Source of the DNA: Flavobacterium sp. Root935 | GTDB lineage: Bacteria; Bacteroidota; Bacteroidia; Flavobacteriales; Flavobacteriaceae | Direction of reading: 5' to 3' | Assembly: GCF_001429295.1 (NCBI RefSeq) | Contig: NZ_LMJL01000012.1 | Location: 1,428,987-1,492,986, forward strand | Length of the DNA stretch: 64,000 nucleotides | Part shown: in pieces, positions 36,596-45,398 of the stretch | How the letters are laid out: every line of letters starts with the position of its first letter | Numbering within the stretch: the first letter of the stretch is position 1 | The notes under the pieces: generated by a model | What the model saw: only the letters and a program-made list of their open reading frames with translations | Databases searched by the model: none | What the model was told of the DNA's origin: nothing | Program-made: the position numbers and the translations under genes

Positions 36596-37135
36596 ATGAA
36601 AAAAATTATACTAATACCAGTACTATTATCTTCTTTCATTGTTTTTTCGCAAGAAAAAATCTTAACCAAATCATCGACAATCACTTTTGAAGCTTCAGTT
36701 CCGTCTTTTCAGCCGGTTATGGGAACCAATAGTAATGTAACATTTGTTTTAAATCCGGCAACAGGTGAAATTGCATCCTTAGCCTTGATCAAAGGATTCC
36801 AGTTTGAAATGCCTTTGATGGAAGAACACTTTAATGAAAATTACATGGAAACCGATAAATATCCTAAAGCTATTTTTAGGGGAAAAATAGAAAAATTTGA
36901 CACGAAAAATTTGACTGAAGATTATAAAGATTACGTAATAAAAGGAAATTTAGAACTTCACGGCAAATCTAAAGATATAAATGCCAGTGCAAAAATTACT
37001 AAAACGGGCTCCCGAATTACTATCATTTCAGATTTCGCTGTAAATGCCAGTGATTTTAGCATTCCAATTCCATCACTTATTAAGTATAAACTTGATGATA
37101 AAGTGAAAATTCAAATTATTGCTGTTTTAAAATAA
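36596..37135 (+). CDS. YceI-family periplasmic lipocalin-like protein (first tandem copy)
   Basis: This 179-residue protein is counted from the ATG at 36596, which opens a signal peptide ending in IVFSQ; longer in-frame starts overlap the cytochrome gene. The mature part shows the YceI barrel pattern: SSTITFEASVPSF, HFNENYMETDKYPKAIF, GNLELHGKSKDI. The family binds polyisoprenoid or similar hydrophobic ligands. It is a close paralogue of the next gene. The cytochrome partner suggests a quinone or isoprenoid electron-transfer link. Confidence 0.85.
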   Translation: MKKIILIPVLLSSFIVFSQEKILTKSSTITFEASVPSFQPVMGTNSNVTFVLNPATGEIASLALIKGFQFEMPLMEEHFNENYMETDKYPKAIFRGKIEKFDTKNLTEDYKDYVIKGNLELHGKSKDINASAKITKTGSRITIISDFAVNASDFSIPIPSLIKYKLDDKVKIQIIAVLK

Positions 37136-37187
37136 GAGTAAAACAAAAAGGATTTTGTTAACTAAAAATAATCTAAAGCCAAAAAAC

Positions 37188-37727
37188 ATGAAAAAAGCCA
37201 TACTTATTACAATGCTCTATGTTTACGCTATTGGCCTTTCCCAAGAAAAAATGATCAGTAAAACAGGAAAAATTACTTTTGAAGCATCTGTCCCTTCTTT
37301 TGAAGAAGTAAAGGCTACAAATACAAATGTTACTTTTGTCCTGAATCCTGCAACAGGAGAAATTGCAAGTTTAGCTTTAATGAAAGGTTTTCGATTTAAA
37401 GTCGCTTTGATGGAAGAACATTTTAACGAAAATTATATTGAAAGTGACAAGTATCCAAAAGCAACTTTTAAAGGAAAAATAGAAAATTTCGATTCAAATA
37501 GCCTTACCAGTGGCCCTAAGGATTTTACTATAAAGGGTACATTACAACTTCACGGAAAATCCAGGGAAATATCAACCACAGCCAGACTAAGTATGTCTGG
37601 TTCGGGAATAAGCATTGTATCTAATTTTACAGTAAATGCGAGTGACTTTAATATTGAAATACCAAGTTTAGTTAAAAACAAACTATCTAATAAAATAAAC
37701 ATTCTTATTGTTGCGGTTGTAAAATAA
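37188..37727 (+). CDS. YceI-family periplasmic protein (second tandem copy)
   Basis: This 179-residue protein is counted from the ATG at 37188 (a TTG at 37155 would add eleven residues before the signal peptide). It shares the same blocks as the upstream copy, including the HFNENY and YPKATF motifs, and the two clearly arose by tandem duplication. It has a signal peptide ending in IGLSQ. The genes are 52 bp apart and probably co-transcribed. Differences cluster in the central loop, which might alter ligand choice. Confidence 0.85.
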   Translation: MKKAILITMLYVYAIGLSQEKMISKTGKITFEASVPSFEEVKATNTNVTFVLNPATGEIASLALMKGFRFKVALMEEHFNENYIESDKYPKATFKGKIENFDSNSLTSGPKDFTIKGTLQLHGKSREISTTARLSMSGSGISIVSNFTVNASDFNIEIPSLVKNKLSNKINILIVAVVK

Positions 37728-37789
37728 CAGATCAATAAAAATTTATAACATTAGAAGCAAGTACAATAAACCATCAAAAAAAATAAATT

Positions 37790-38686
37790 TTGAAAGACCA
37801 ATTATTCGTTACATCAAAAGTGGAGGAAGAAATAAAAATTGAAGATGACTTTACAATTATCCGTTTTCAGAATGACAGTTCAGAACCTTTTTGTGCACAC
37901 CATAAATTGGGCAGTGCTTTAATACAGTTTCATTTTGCACTGAAAGGCAGTGCCAGATTTTTGTTCAATGATGGTAATTATGATGTAGAATTGAAAGAAG
38001 AAAAATCTTTGCTGCTTTACAATCCGCAGAGGGAGTTACCTCTTCATTTAGAGATTTCTCCAAATTCGTGGATGATTTCCATTATTATTTCAATTAAGAA
38101 ATTTCACTCGTTGTTTTCTGCACAAGCAGATTATAGTACTTTTTTAAGTCCTGATAACAGGGATAAAAATTATTATAATGAAGAAATTATAAGTCCGTCG
38201 ATGGCAATTGTTTTGAGTCAGCTATTTCATTATAACCTTAACCTGTCTGTAAAAAACCTTTACTATAAAGCAAAAGGATACGAACTCCTGAGTCTGTATT
38301 TTAACAGGACTGAGGATCCAAATACGGGACATTGCCCGTTTTTAATTGATCAAGGCAATGTTTTGAAAATCAGAAAAGCTAAAGAAATCATTATTGCAAA
38401 TATGGCTGAACCGCCGGGTTTACAAGAATTGGCCGATGAAATTGGCCTGAATCTAAAGAAACTCAAAATGGGTTTCAAACAAATTTATGGCGATACTGTG
38501 TATGGTTTTCTTTTTGATTATAAAATGGATTTCGCCAGAAAACTGCTTGACAGCGGTTCTTACAATGTAAATGAAGTTGGATTGAAAATCGGTTACAGCA
38601 CTGCAAGCCACTTCATTGCGGGATTCAAGAAAAAATTTGCTACAACTCCAAAAAAATATCTGATGTCAATTCATACAAATTTTTAA
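37790..38686 (+). CDS. AraC-family transcriptional regulator (TTG start)
   Basis: This 298-residue protein has an N-terminal cupin-like ligand domain and a C-terminal pair of helix-turn-helix motifs of AraC type (LQELADEIGLNLKKLKMGFK and NVNEVGLKIGYSTASHFIAG). No in-frame ATG exists between the upstream stop and residue 94, so the start is probably the TTG at 37790, which is unusual for this lineage. AraC genes commonly neighbour hemH and hemA in Flavobacteria, so haem or iron control is a plausible role. Confidence 0.85.
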   Translation: MKDQLFVTSKVEEEIKIEDDFTIIRFQNDSSEPFCAHHKLGSALIQFHFALKGSARFLFNDGNYDVELKEEKSLLLYNPQRELPLHLEISPNSWMISIIISIKKFHSLFSAQADYSTFLSPDNRDKNYYNEEIISPSMAIVLSQLFHYNLNLSVKNLYYKAKGYELLSLYFNRTEDPNTGHCPFLIDQGNVLKIRKAKEIIIANMAEPPGLQELADEIGLNLKKLKMGFKQIYGDTVYGFLFDYKMDFARKLLDSGSYNVNEVGLKIGYSTASHFIAGFKKKFATTPKKYLMSIHTNF

Positions 38687-38739
38687 AATGACATAGATTT
38701 TATAAATTAAGACATAAGTAAAAAATAACATTTATTCTA

Positions 38740-38768
38740 TTGCTAAAAAGTGGCAAGTACTACTTTTG
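38740..38768 (+). promoter_or_regulatory. hemH promoter: TTG (-33) and TACTTTTG (-7)
   Basis: TTG at 38740-38742 and TACTTTTG at 38761-38768 are 18 bp apart, the canonical Bacteroidota spacing. The ATG of hemH follows 68 bp later. Confidence 0.65.
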
Positions 38769-38789
38769 GCTAAAATTCAAACAACCAAC

Positions 38790-38817
38790 GCTGAAAGCCT
38801 AAAGCTGAAAGCCTAAA
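38790..38817 (+). repeat. Tandem 14-bp repeat in the hemH leader
   Basis: GCTGAAAGCCTAAA occurs twice in direct succession (38790-38803 and 38804-38817) and is followed by a partial third AATCTAAAGC. It lies inside the predicted 5' leader. Confidence 0.8.
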
Positions 38818-38835
38818 ATCTAAAGCAAAAAGTAA

Positions 38836-39849
38836 ATGAAAGGCGTATTATTAGTAAACTTAGGATCTCCAGAAAGTGCAACTACAAAAGATGTAAAACC
38901 GTATTTAGACGAATTTTTAATGGATAAATATGTGATCGATGTTCCGTATTTGTTGAGAGCTTTTTTAGTTCGTGGTATTATTCTAAGAAAAAGACCCGAA
39001 GAATCAGCACATGCATATGCTAAAATCTGGTGGGAAGAAGGTTCACCGCTTGTGGTACTGTCTGAAAGAATGCAGAAAAAAGTACAGCCTTTGGTAAACG
39101 TTCCTGTTTCTTTGGCAATGCGATACGGAACTATGACAATCGAAAAAGGGCTACAGGAATTGCACGATAAAGGAGTTACTGAAGTAATGCTTTTTCCATT
39201 ATACCCACAATATGCAATGGCTTCGACTTTAACCATTTTGGTTAAAGCGGAAGAAATCCGCAAGAAGAAATTTCCACACATGACTTTTACTGATGTTCCT
39301 GCGTTTTATAACAAACCAGATTACATCCAAAATTTAGCTGATTCGATTCAGAAACATTTAGTTGGTTTTGATTATGATCATTTATTATTCTCGTATCACG
39401 GAATTCCGGAGCGTCATATCCGCAAAACAGATGTAACTAAATCACATTGTAAAATTGATGGTTCTTGCTGTAACACGCCTTCGCCGGCGCACGATTTCTG
39501 TTACCGTCACCAATGTTATGAAACAACAAGACAAGTGATAAAATTATTAGGACTTCCTGCAGATAAATACAGTTTGACTTTTCAATCACGTTTAGCGGGA
39601 GACAAATGGCTGGAACCGTATACGGATGTTGAAATTGATAATATGCCAGCAAAAGGAATCAAGAAATTGGCGGTGGTCACGCCAGCTTTTGTGTCTGATT
39701 GTTTAGAAACGCTGGAAGAAATCGCCATGCGCGCCAAAGAAGATTTTGAAGCAAAAGGAGGCGAAGAATTTTTGGCAATTCCATGTTTGAATGATGATGA
39801 TGAGTGGTGTCAGACCGTAAGCAACTGGATTAACGATTGGGCCAGGTAA
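38836..39849 (+). CDS. hemH: Ferrochelatase
   Basis: This 337-residue protein inserts ferrous iron into protoporphyrin IX. The opening GVLLVNLGSPES, the active-site H188 in FSYHGIPERH and the glutamate in SDCLETLEE match the family. A cysteine-rich stretch at 205-227 (C205, C211-C212, C222, C227) might hold a [2Fe-2S] cluster as in some bacterial ferrochelatases, but this is inferred from spacing. The gene has its own promoter at 38740 and is the last apparently core gene before the IS6 junction. Confidence 0.94.
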   Translation: MKGVLLVNLGSPESATTKDVKPYLDEFLMDKYVIDVPYLLRAFLVRGIILRKRPEESAHAYAKIWWEEGSPLVVLSERMQKKVQPLVNVPVSLAMRYGTMTIEKGLQELHDKGVTEVMLFPLYPQYAMASTLTILVKAEEIRKKKFPHMTFTDVPAFYNKPDYIQNLADSIQKHLVGFDYDHLLFSYHGIPERHIRKTDVTKSHCKIDGSCCNTPSPAHDFCYRHQCYETTRQVIKLLGLPADKYSLTFQSRLAGDKWLEPYTDVEIDNMPAKGIKKLAVVTPAFVSDCLETLEEIAMRAKEDFEAKGGEEFLAIPCLNDDDEWCQTVSNWINDWAR

Positions 39850-39903
39850 TATCAAATTAGTATCATGAAATAGTAGAACTGCTTCATTGCATTTGCGCTC
39901 TTT

Positions 39904-40677
39904 GGTTCTGTCGCATCTATCAGAATCAAATATAAGAATTTAAGTGATTTAAAATTTAGCACGCCAGTTTACAGAATGATTTAAACATAGATTTCCCGGG
40001 ATTAACCATCTGATTCTTTCTTAGCATATGTACAACTTCAATTCCGCTCAATGTTCTTTTTGCCGATTCAAAACTTTTAAAACCTAATCCGTTTTGTATA
40101 CGCCACTTTATAAAACGATGATCCTGTTCTAAAATATTGTTGAGATATTTACACTGCCGGATTTTAATCTTTGAGAACGAGCGCTTGTTATAGACTTTGA
40201 TCGCAGCAGTATTAGAACCGCTTTTATCGATGTTTATTACTCTGGGACTACAGTTATTACTAATTGCTTTAATTAGAAATGACTGGGCACTCATTCTCTG
40301 TCTTCTTTTAGTTAATAAGAAATCAACTGTATTACCAGACCTATCCACTGCTCTATATAAATAACACCAAATGCCTTTTACTTTGATATAGGTCTCATCC
40401 AATCTCCAGCTTGTCCCTACTCTGCCTTTTCTCTTCCTCATCTCGGACTCAAGTGAAGGTGCAAACTTATATACCCAACGCTGAATCGTTGCATGATCCA
40501 CAATCACCCCCCTAATCTTCATTATTTCCTCAACGTCACGATAGCTAAGTGTAAAACTTAATTTAAAATACACTGCCTGAAGGATTACATATTTTGGATA
40601 ACAATGACCTTTAGTATTCATTTTTTATTAGTTTTGAAAAACCAAAGATAAAATTTAGTCTTAGATGCGACAGAACC
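39904..40677. mobile_element. IS6-family insertion sequence (774 bp)
   Basis: The ends are perfect 16-bp inverted repeats: GGTTCTGTCGCATCTA at 39904-39919 and its complement at 40662-40677. It encodes one transposase on the minus strand. The flanks (CGCTCTTT left, GGATTTTG right) are not direct repeats, so the usual 8-bp target duplication is absent. IS6 elements leave such ends after replicative cointegrate formation, deletion or inversion. The right end lies inside an NmrA-like gene. Confidence 0.92.
39956..40621 (-). CDS. IS6-family transposase
   Basis: This 221-residue protein has an N-terminal helix-turn-helix with SYRDVEEIMKIRGV and DHATIQRWVYK, then a DDE domain. The likely triad is D75 in RLDETYIKVKG, D132 in INIDKSGSN and E165 in NNILEQDHR, followed by K/R-rich KRTLSGIEVVHML. 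The length and motifs are normal for IS6 and no lesion is visible, so it may be active. It ends just inside the left inverted repeat. Confidence 0.93.
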   Translation of the reverse strand: MNTKGHCYPKYVILQAVYFKLSFTLSYRDVEEIMKIRGVIVDHATIQRWVYKFAPSLESEMRKRKGRVGTSWRLDETYIKVKGIWCYLYRAVDRSGNTVDFLLTKRRQRMSAQSFLIKAISNNCSPRVINIDKSGSNTAAIKVYNKRSFSKIKIRQCKYLNNILEQDHRFIKWRIQNGLGFKSFESAKRTLSGIEVVHMLRKNQMVNPGKSMFKSFCKLAC

Positions 40678-41403
40678 GGATTTTGTGCGGTTAAATCTTC
40701 TATACAGAGTTGAACCAATTCCAAATGAATTCCTAAACTTGCTTGTAATGCATTCAAAATTTTCAACCTCATCTATTTTATCACCTAACAATTCTATTGT
40801 CTTACCAACATAACTGTCTGGATTTTGAAAAATAATTCTAGCAAATATTCCTATATCTTCTGTAGAGATATAGGGAACTTTTTTTCCTTGTGGCATAAAA
40901 TTATATAGCTTGCCTTCTGTAATCCCAGAACTTGGCATCAAAAAATTCTCCATAAAGGTAGCTGGATGTAAAACGGTAGCTTTCAATCCGCTTTTCCATA
41001 AATGTTCTTCAATAGTATGCTTAAATCTGGGACGAAACGGCTTATGCTTATCAGCCATAAAAACAGAACTGTAGATGACAAACTTTATATTTCTCTTTTT
41101 CAATAAATTGATAAAGGCAATTCCTAAATCTGCCTCTTTATTGTCTTCTTCTTCATTCATATCCCATACGGGTGGCAGTACCATATAAACAGCATCTACT
41201 CCTTCCAATGCAGTTTCAAAAGAATCAAGATTCGACCAATCGCCTTCAATTAATTGAGCTCCTAATTCCGCTAACTCATTGGACTCTTTTGAATATCTAT
41301 ATCTAATAAGTGCCTTTACTTGAAATCCAAATTTTAATAATTCACGAGCTGTAGCACCACCTTGTTTTCCTGTGGCACCTGTCACCAAAATGCTTTTGAT
41401 CAT
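40618..41403 (-). pseudogene. NmrA-like NAD(P)-binding protein truncated by IS6 insertion
   Basis: The first 242 codons are a normal NmrA/HSCARG-like start: GATGKQGG at 9-16, then family-like sequence to about residue 240. From 40677 the frame enters the IS: the last 20 codons (GSVASKTKF onward) are IS-encoded, and the stop overlaps the transposase start. The native C-terminus is lost and is not found left of the IS, so sequence was deleted. Such proteins act as redox sensors or quinone reductases; this copy is probably non-functional. Confidence 0.85.
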
Positions 41404-41577
41404 TTTTCTAAATTTTAAATCGTATGTTTTAATGTGTTTACTGATAGTGAGTGGGATGTCTCGTTCCCTCGCTAGGCGCTAGTTGCGGATTCTTGAACTA
41501 ATATCTCTCGGTAAAACAAAACATTGTTTGGAAGAAAACTCACCAGCGATCAAAAGAGCCAAAATAGTAGATAGCGT

Positions 41578-41995
41578 GTTGGCGGTAGTTTTTGTTACAC
41601 TATTTCTCTAACTTTAAATAACAAAAGCTTTAAGTTCTGCCATTTTTCCATCGCGAAATCGCCAAATATCGCAATATAAATAGCTTTTGTATTGGCCATT
41701 TTCTTTCAATGAAATTTTTCCAATTGCCGTTACAAAATCATCTTCGGCTATAAGATTTTCAACTTCGAATTTTGGTGGCTCTAAGTACGTATCTTCAATA
41801 TATTTTCGTACTGATTCTTTTCCGTGCAGTGTTTTATCGCCAATAAAATTCCAGATTGTATCATCAGTGCAATGTGACAGAAAAACTTCATAATCACCAT
41901 TGGTTATCGCGATATTTGCAGTTTTCAAAATACTTTTATTATCCATGTTTGGGGATTTTTTCGGTTAGTTCGATCGTTCTAAAATTACCGCCAAC
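41578..41995. repeat. Inverted GTTGGCGGTA motifs flanking a SnoaL-like gene
   Basis: GTTGGCGGTA lies at 41578-41587 and its exact complement TACCGCCAAC at 41986-41995, each followed outward or inward by T-rich/A-rich tracts. Between them is one small gene. A 140-bp stretch at 41,440-41,580 next to the left motif is relatively GC-rich and contains no ORF. Confidence 0.5.
41614..41946 (-). CDS. SnoaL/NTF2-like small protein
   Basis: This 110-residue protein has the cone-shaped NTF2 pattern: an N-terminal helix, WNFIGDKTLHGKESVRKYI, then strands ending in WRFRDGKMAELKAF. The family binds or isomerises small hydrophobic molecules. It is the second gene of this region flanked by inverted GTTGGCGGTA motifs. 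A specific substrate cannot be assigned. Confidence 0.8.
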   Translation of the reverse strand: MDNKSILKTANIAITNGDYEVFLSHCTDDTIWNFIGDKTLHGKESVRKYIEDTYLEPPKFEVENLIAEDDFVTAIGKISLKENGQYKSYLYCDIWRFRDGKMAELKAFVI

Positions 41996-42047
41996 AAAAA
42001 CGGATTCACGTATTCAATTTAGTTTGCGATCCCTCATTTCATTGGGC

Positions 42048-42515
42048 TTACTTAACCACTGTCGCTTCAAGTTCAACGGTCAAAGTTTCAAAAAGGCTTA
42101 CTACTTCAAGTAATGTCAGGGCCTGTTTTATATCCTTCTTTTCAACCCACTTCTGCAGTATATTGAAATGTGGCCAAAGTGCTTCTGTTGAAGTTGTATA
42201 AATGTTAAGTCTTACAATATTTTTACAATCATAACCAGCTGCATCAATTACTTTTTCCAGATTTTTTATTGCCAACTCCAATTGGGTTTTCATATCCGCA
42301 GTACTCGATATGCCTTCATCGTTAATGGCAGTTTGACCAGAAACATATAGTGTTCCTGTAACATTCGTTACTTCTACTGCTTGATTGTAACTGCGTTCGT
42401 TTTGCCAAGTCCAAGGGTTAATTACTCTTTTTTCCATCTTTTCTTGTTTTTTATTTTGCGAATAAATCGCGGTTAATGAATTCATTAAAAGAACCGTTAA
42501 AAAAAAAATTCTCAT
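42048..42515 (-). CDS. RidA-family (YjgF/L-PSP) protein with signal peptide
   Basis: This 155-residue protein has the RidA pattern: VSGQTAINDEG and a terminal VELEATVVK. RidA enzymes hydrolyse reactive enamine/imine intermediates. The N-terminal 19 residues (FFLTVLLMNSLTAIYSQ) look like a signal peptide, which would send the protein to the periplasm. An internal ATG (residue 27, MEKRVINPW) would give the cytoplasmic form. It precedes the Crp-like regulator's convergent position on the same strand. Confidence 0.85.
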   Translation of the reverse strand: MRIFFLTVLLMNSLTAIYSQNKKQEKMEKRVINPWTWQNERSYNQAVEVTNVTGTLYVSGQTAINDEGISSTADMKTQLELAIKNLEKVIDAAGYDCKNIVRLNIYTTSTEALWPHFNILQKWVEKKDIKQALTLLEVVSLFETLTVELEATVVK

Positions 42516-42609
42516 ATTATTTGTAGTTTTATTATGAGATGCAAATATATTTACCGCACAAAGCTTCTACCTGTGACCCAAATCACTTTTTTTTGAGAAA
42601 AATGCGCCT

Positions 42610-43185
42610 TTATTTTCCTTTATAAAGCCGGCTTAAGGTTTCCCTAGAGAGTCCTAGATATGAGGCAAGCTGGCTTTTGGAAACCCTCTTTATAAGGGAG
42701 GGATAACGATGAAGAACCTTTAAATACTTTTCTTGAGCAGTGGAACTTAATAATGATACTATCCGTTGCTGAGAAGCTATGTGTCCTGATGTCGCCTTCT
42801 TTAGAAAAAAATGCTCTATTTTTGAAACAGTAGCACAGAGTTGAAGATAATCTTCTAAACTGATACAGAGCACTGTTGTATCCTCCATACATTTTAATGA
42901 CATTGTGGCTAAAGTATTAGTATGGAATGCCAAATAATCCGTTTCCCACCAATCTTCCATGGCAAATGATAAAATATGCTCTCTGCCTGAATCATCATTA
43001 AAAATCAATTTCATTAAACCTTTCACTACAAAAAAGGTGTGTTGCACTTTTTCCCCCTGTCGCACCACATACTCGCCTCTTGTGAATTTACGTTCTGAAA
43101 AATAGGATGCAATCAATTCAAATTCATTGTCTGTTAAAGGAATGATTTCTTCAATATGTCTTCTTAATGCTTTAATGATTTCCAT
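42610..43185 (-). CDS. Crp/Fnr-family transcriptional regulator
   Basis: This 191-residue protein has a cyclic-nucleotide-binding-like beta roll (GEYVVRQGEKVQHTFFVVKG) and a C-terminal helix-turn-helix (SKSQLASYLGLSRETLSRL). There is no cysteine cluster of FNR type, so it is not an oxygen sensor of that class. It lies at the start of the long minus-strand detoxification block, just upstream of RidA, and may regulate those genes. Confidence 0.88.
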   Translation of the reverse strand: MEIIKALRRHIEEIIPLTDNEFELIASYFSERKFTRGEYVVRQGEKVQHTFFVVKGLMKLIFNDDSGREHILSFAMEDWWETDYLAFHTNTLATMSLKCMEDTTVLCISLEDYLQLCATVSKIEHFFLKKATSGHIASQQRIVSLLSSTAQEKYLKVLHRYPSLIKRVSKSQLASYLGLSRETLSRLYKGK

Positions 43186-43325
43186 TTTTTTGTTAGTAAC
43201 ACTCTACCTCTTTTAAATTGATTTTGTAGATAATCGATTGTGTTAAGTTTCTAAACGTTTATAAAAACTAATATTTTATTTATAACTGATTCCTTAGGCC
43301 TTTTCTATGTCAAAATTTAGTTAAG

Positions 43326-44249
43326 TCAAGAAAAATTCGGAACGACCTTCTCTCCGATTTCTTCTATCATTTCCTCAGCGGATCTTGAGCCATACTTTAA
43401 ATTCAACATAACGTGATTTACACCATAAGACTCCAATAGTTTTAAATGGGAATTTAGATAGTCTGTACCCGATTTGAATCCTAAATGTATTGTTGTAGGT
43501 CTCGCATTGGAGTCCTTTGTTATGTCAACATACAGGGATTGCATAAAGGGTTTCCAGTCTTGTTCATTTTTAGATAAAGCTTGTCTCCATTGTTGCATTA
43601 CTAATTGCAAAGTATTGAAATCTCTAGGATAATACAACCATCCATCAGACTGTTCCGCAATCCAGTCTAAGGATTGTCCTGAATGACCCGTTACAAGCAT
43701 CGGTGTCTTTTGGTAATATTTTGGTAGCAAGTCTATTTCGCCATTTGTAGTACCATAAAATTTTGAAGTGTAATGTGGAAAACTTCCTTGCAGTGCTTTG
43801 ATATAATGAAAACTATCTCTAAATAGTTCTGATTTATTCTCTAAGTGCTGATTAAATGCAGGATATTCTATTGGTCTATCTCCAGATGCAACACCTAAAA
43901 CTAATCTTTCGTTTGAAAGAATTTGAAGACTATTAATTGATTTTGCAGTATGTACTGGATGACGCAAAGGAAGAATGATACTTCCTGTCGCTAAAGCAAT
44001 TTCCTTGGTATGATTCATTATATGGGTCATGTAAATCCAAGGGTCATAAAGCTGTCCTGCATCTCCAAAATTAGGGTCATTAAAAGGAACATCTCGAAAC
44101 CAAAGTGCTCTGAAACCAAGTTTTTCTACTCTTTTAGCAAGCTGTTCTTGATTTTCCATTTTTGCAATAGAACCGGTGTATGCTTCTAATGGAAAAACCA
44201 AACCTAATGTTAACTTTCCTTTGGTTGCTATTTTATGAAATATAGTCAT
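43326..44249 (-). CDS. Luciferase-like (LLM class) flavin-dependent monooxygenase
   Basis: This 307-residue protein has the bacterial luciferase-like TIM barrel: LTLGLVFPLE, LGFRALWFRDVPF, ALATGSIILPLRHPVHTAKS and RLVLGVASGDRPIEYPAF. These enzymes use FMN or F420 to oxidise organic substrates. The length is normal and no lesion is visible. Its substrate is unknown. It sits between the Crp-like regulator and the acetolactate-synthase remnant. Confidence 0.88.
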   Translation of the reverse strand: MTIFHKIATKGKLTLGLVFPLEAYTGSIAKMENQEQLAKRVEKLGFRALWFRDVPFNDPNFGDAGQLYDPWIYMTHIMNHTKEIALATGSIILPLRHPVHTAKSINSLQILSNERLVLGVASGDRPIEYPAFNQHLENKSELFRDSFHYIKALQGSFPHYTSKFYGTTNGEIDLLPKYYQKTPMLVTGHSGQSLDWIAEQSDGWLYYPRDFNTLQLVMQQWRQALSKNEQDWKPFMQSLYVDITKDSNARPTTIHLGFKSGTDYLNSHLKLLESYGVNHVMLNLKYGSRSAEEMIEEIGEKVVPNFS

Positions 44250-44923
44250 TTATTTAGTTTTTTTAGTTTTAAAAATCAACTTAGTAGTTTTTCTTAATTA
44301 GAAGCAGCAATAAGTTCTACAATAATTCACCATCAATCGAATTTTTGTGAAAGCAAAATAACTTGAGTTTTCGTTGTCCTACAGTAATTTATAAAAAAAA
44401 ATCAAAGCGAACTACTTAAAAAGTAAATTTTTGAGGTACTTAGGAATTGATTTTAGCTCAAGTGTAAAAGGATTTCCCCTAATTATTGCAAAGACAATTT
44501 ATACGCTTAAGGGGACTCATTTCACCAGCCCCATCTAACGGCTTACCAGTGAGTTTTCCATAAGTAGCGGCCATAAAACCCGCACCCTGCTCATGCCTTG
44601 TAAGAATCAATTCGATTTTTTCTGAATTTCTTACGGATTCTCAAAAATCTAAATTTTCCTCACCTGGAAGTCCGAAAATATATTCAACCCCTTCGTTTTC
44701 TAGGCCTTTACTAAATAAGTCTGATGCTTTCATCGTATTTCAATTCTTAATTTCAGTACATCGATGTGCAAAGAATTGCTACTATACTTCCTTTCGTTTA
44801 ATGCAACTGTTTTATTTTATTTTACAAAATAATTACAACTGGTATCTTGTTTTTAACTACTATTTTTTAATTGAAATTATTCGTATTCTTAAATGAAATG
44901 ACCAGCTGTAATCTTCACTTTAT
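44250..44923. other. Spacer containing an acetolactate synthase remnant
   Basis: This gap of 674 bp has no intact gene. It contains the alsS-like remnant at 44542-44733; the rest (44,250-44,540 and 44,734-44,923) is AT-rich with no ORF or hairpin that I can support. Confidence 0.5.
44542..44733 (-). pseudogene. Acetolactate synthase (TPP enzyme) N-terminal remnant
   Basis: From the ATG at 44733 the frame reads MKASDLFSKGLENEGVEYIF and then GLPGEENLD, the opening of catabolic acetolactate synthases. It is broken by a TGA immediately after, then continues in the same frame with NSEKIELILTRHEQGAGFMA and the ATYGKLTGK motif. Homology stops near 44,542 and the frame runs on to 44,479. Over 80 percent of the enzyme, including the TPP site, is gone. 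This is a decayed fragment, probably with one nonsense mutation and a large deletion. Confidence 0.75.
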
Positions 44924-45316
44924 TTAAACTAATTTAGATGCGACCAAAACATTCCCAGTAATCACTTTTTCTATTGGACACTTTGATCCCATTTCCAGCA
45001 ATCTTTGCCTCTGGTCATCATCAAGTTTTCCATACAACTGGATTTCTTTAGTAAAAGTGATTTGATTAGTGGCTAAGTTTCTTTTAAAACCCACTTTGAT
45101 TTCAACCTTATCCAAATCCCATCCTTTTTTATCAGCATACATTCTTATAGTCATAGCAGAGCAAGCGGCTAAAGAAGACTCAAGTAATTCAGTGGGCGTA
45201 AAACCTAAATCCTGCCCTCCTACCTCAATGGGCTCGTCTGCCATAATGATATGGTTTCCTGTTTGTATCTCCGTTTTGTATTTTTGTTTTCCAATGGTAG
45301 CAATGGTTGTTTTCAT
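44924..45316 (-). CDS. OsmC-family peroxiredoxin-like protein
   Basis: This 130-residue protein has the OsmC fold motifs and both redox cysteines: C52 in SSLAACSAMTIRMY and C113 in MGSKCPIEKV. The family reduces organic hydroperoxides using dihydrolipoamide or similar thiols. It is cytoplasmic. It stands in the minus-strand stress block beside the alpha/beta hydrolase and pirin genes. Confidence 0.92.
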   Translation of the reverse strand: MKTTIATIGKQKYKTEIQTGNHIIMADEPIEVGGQDLGFTPTELLESSLAACSAMTIRMYADKKGWDLDKVEIKVGFKRNLATNQITFTKEIQLYGKLDDDQRQRLLEMGSKCPIEKVITGNVLVASKLV

Positions 45317-45398
45317 TTTTTCTCTACTCTTTTACTGTTATTTAATTATGGATCAATTCGTTAGACACAAACATCTTTAACTACCGTAATTATTATGA

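Noticed and set aside
39850..39903. The lost C-terminus of the NmrA-like gene left of the IS
   Set aside because: Translation of the 54-bp flank gives no NmrA-like sequence in any frame.
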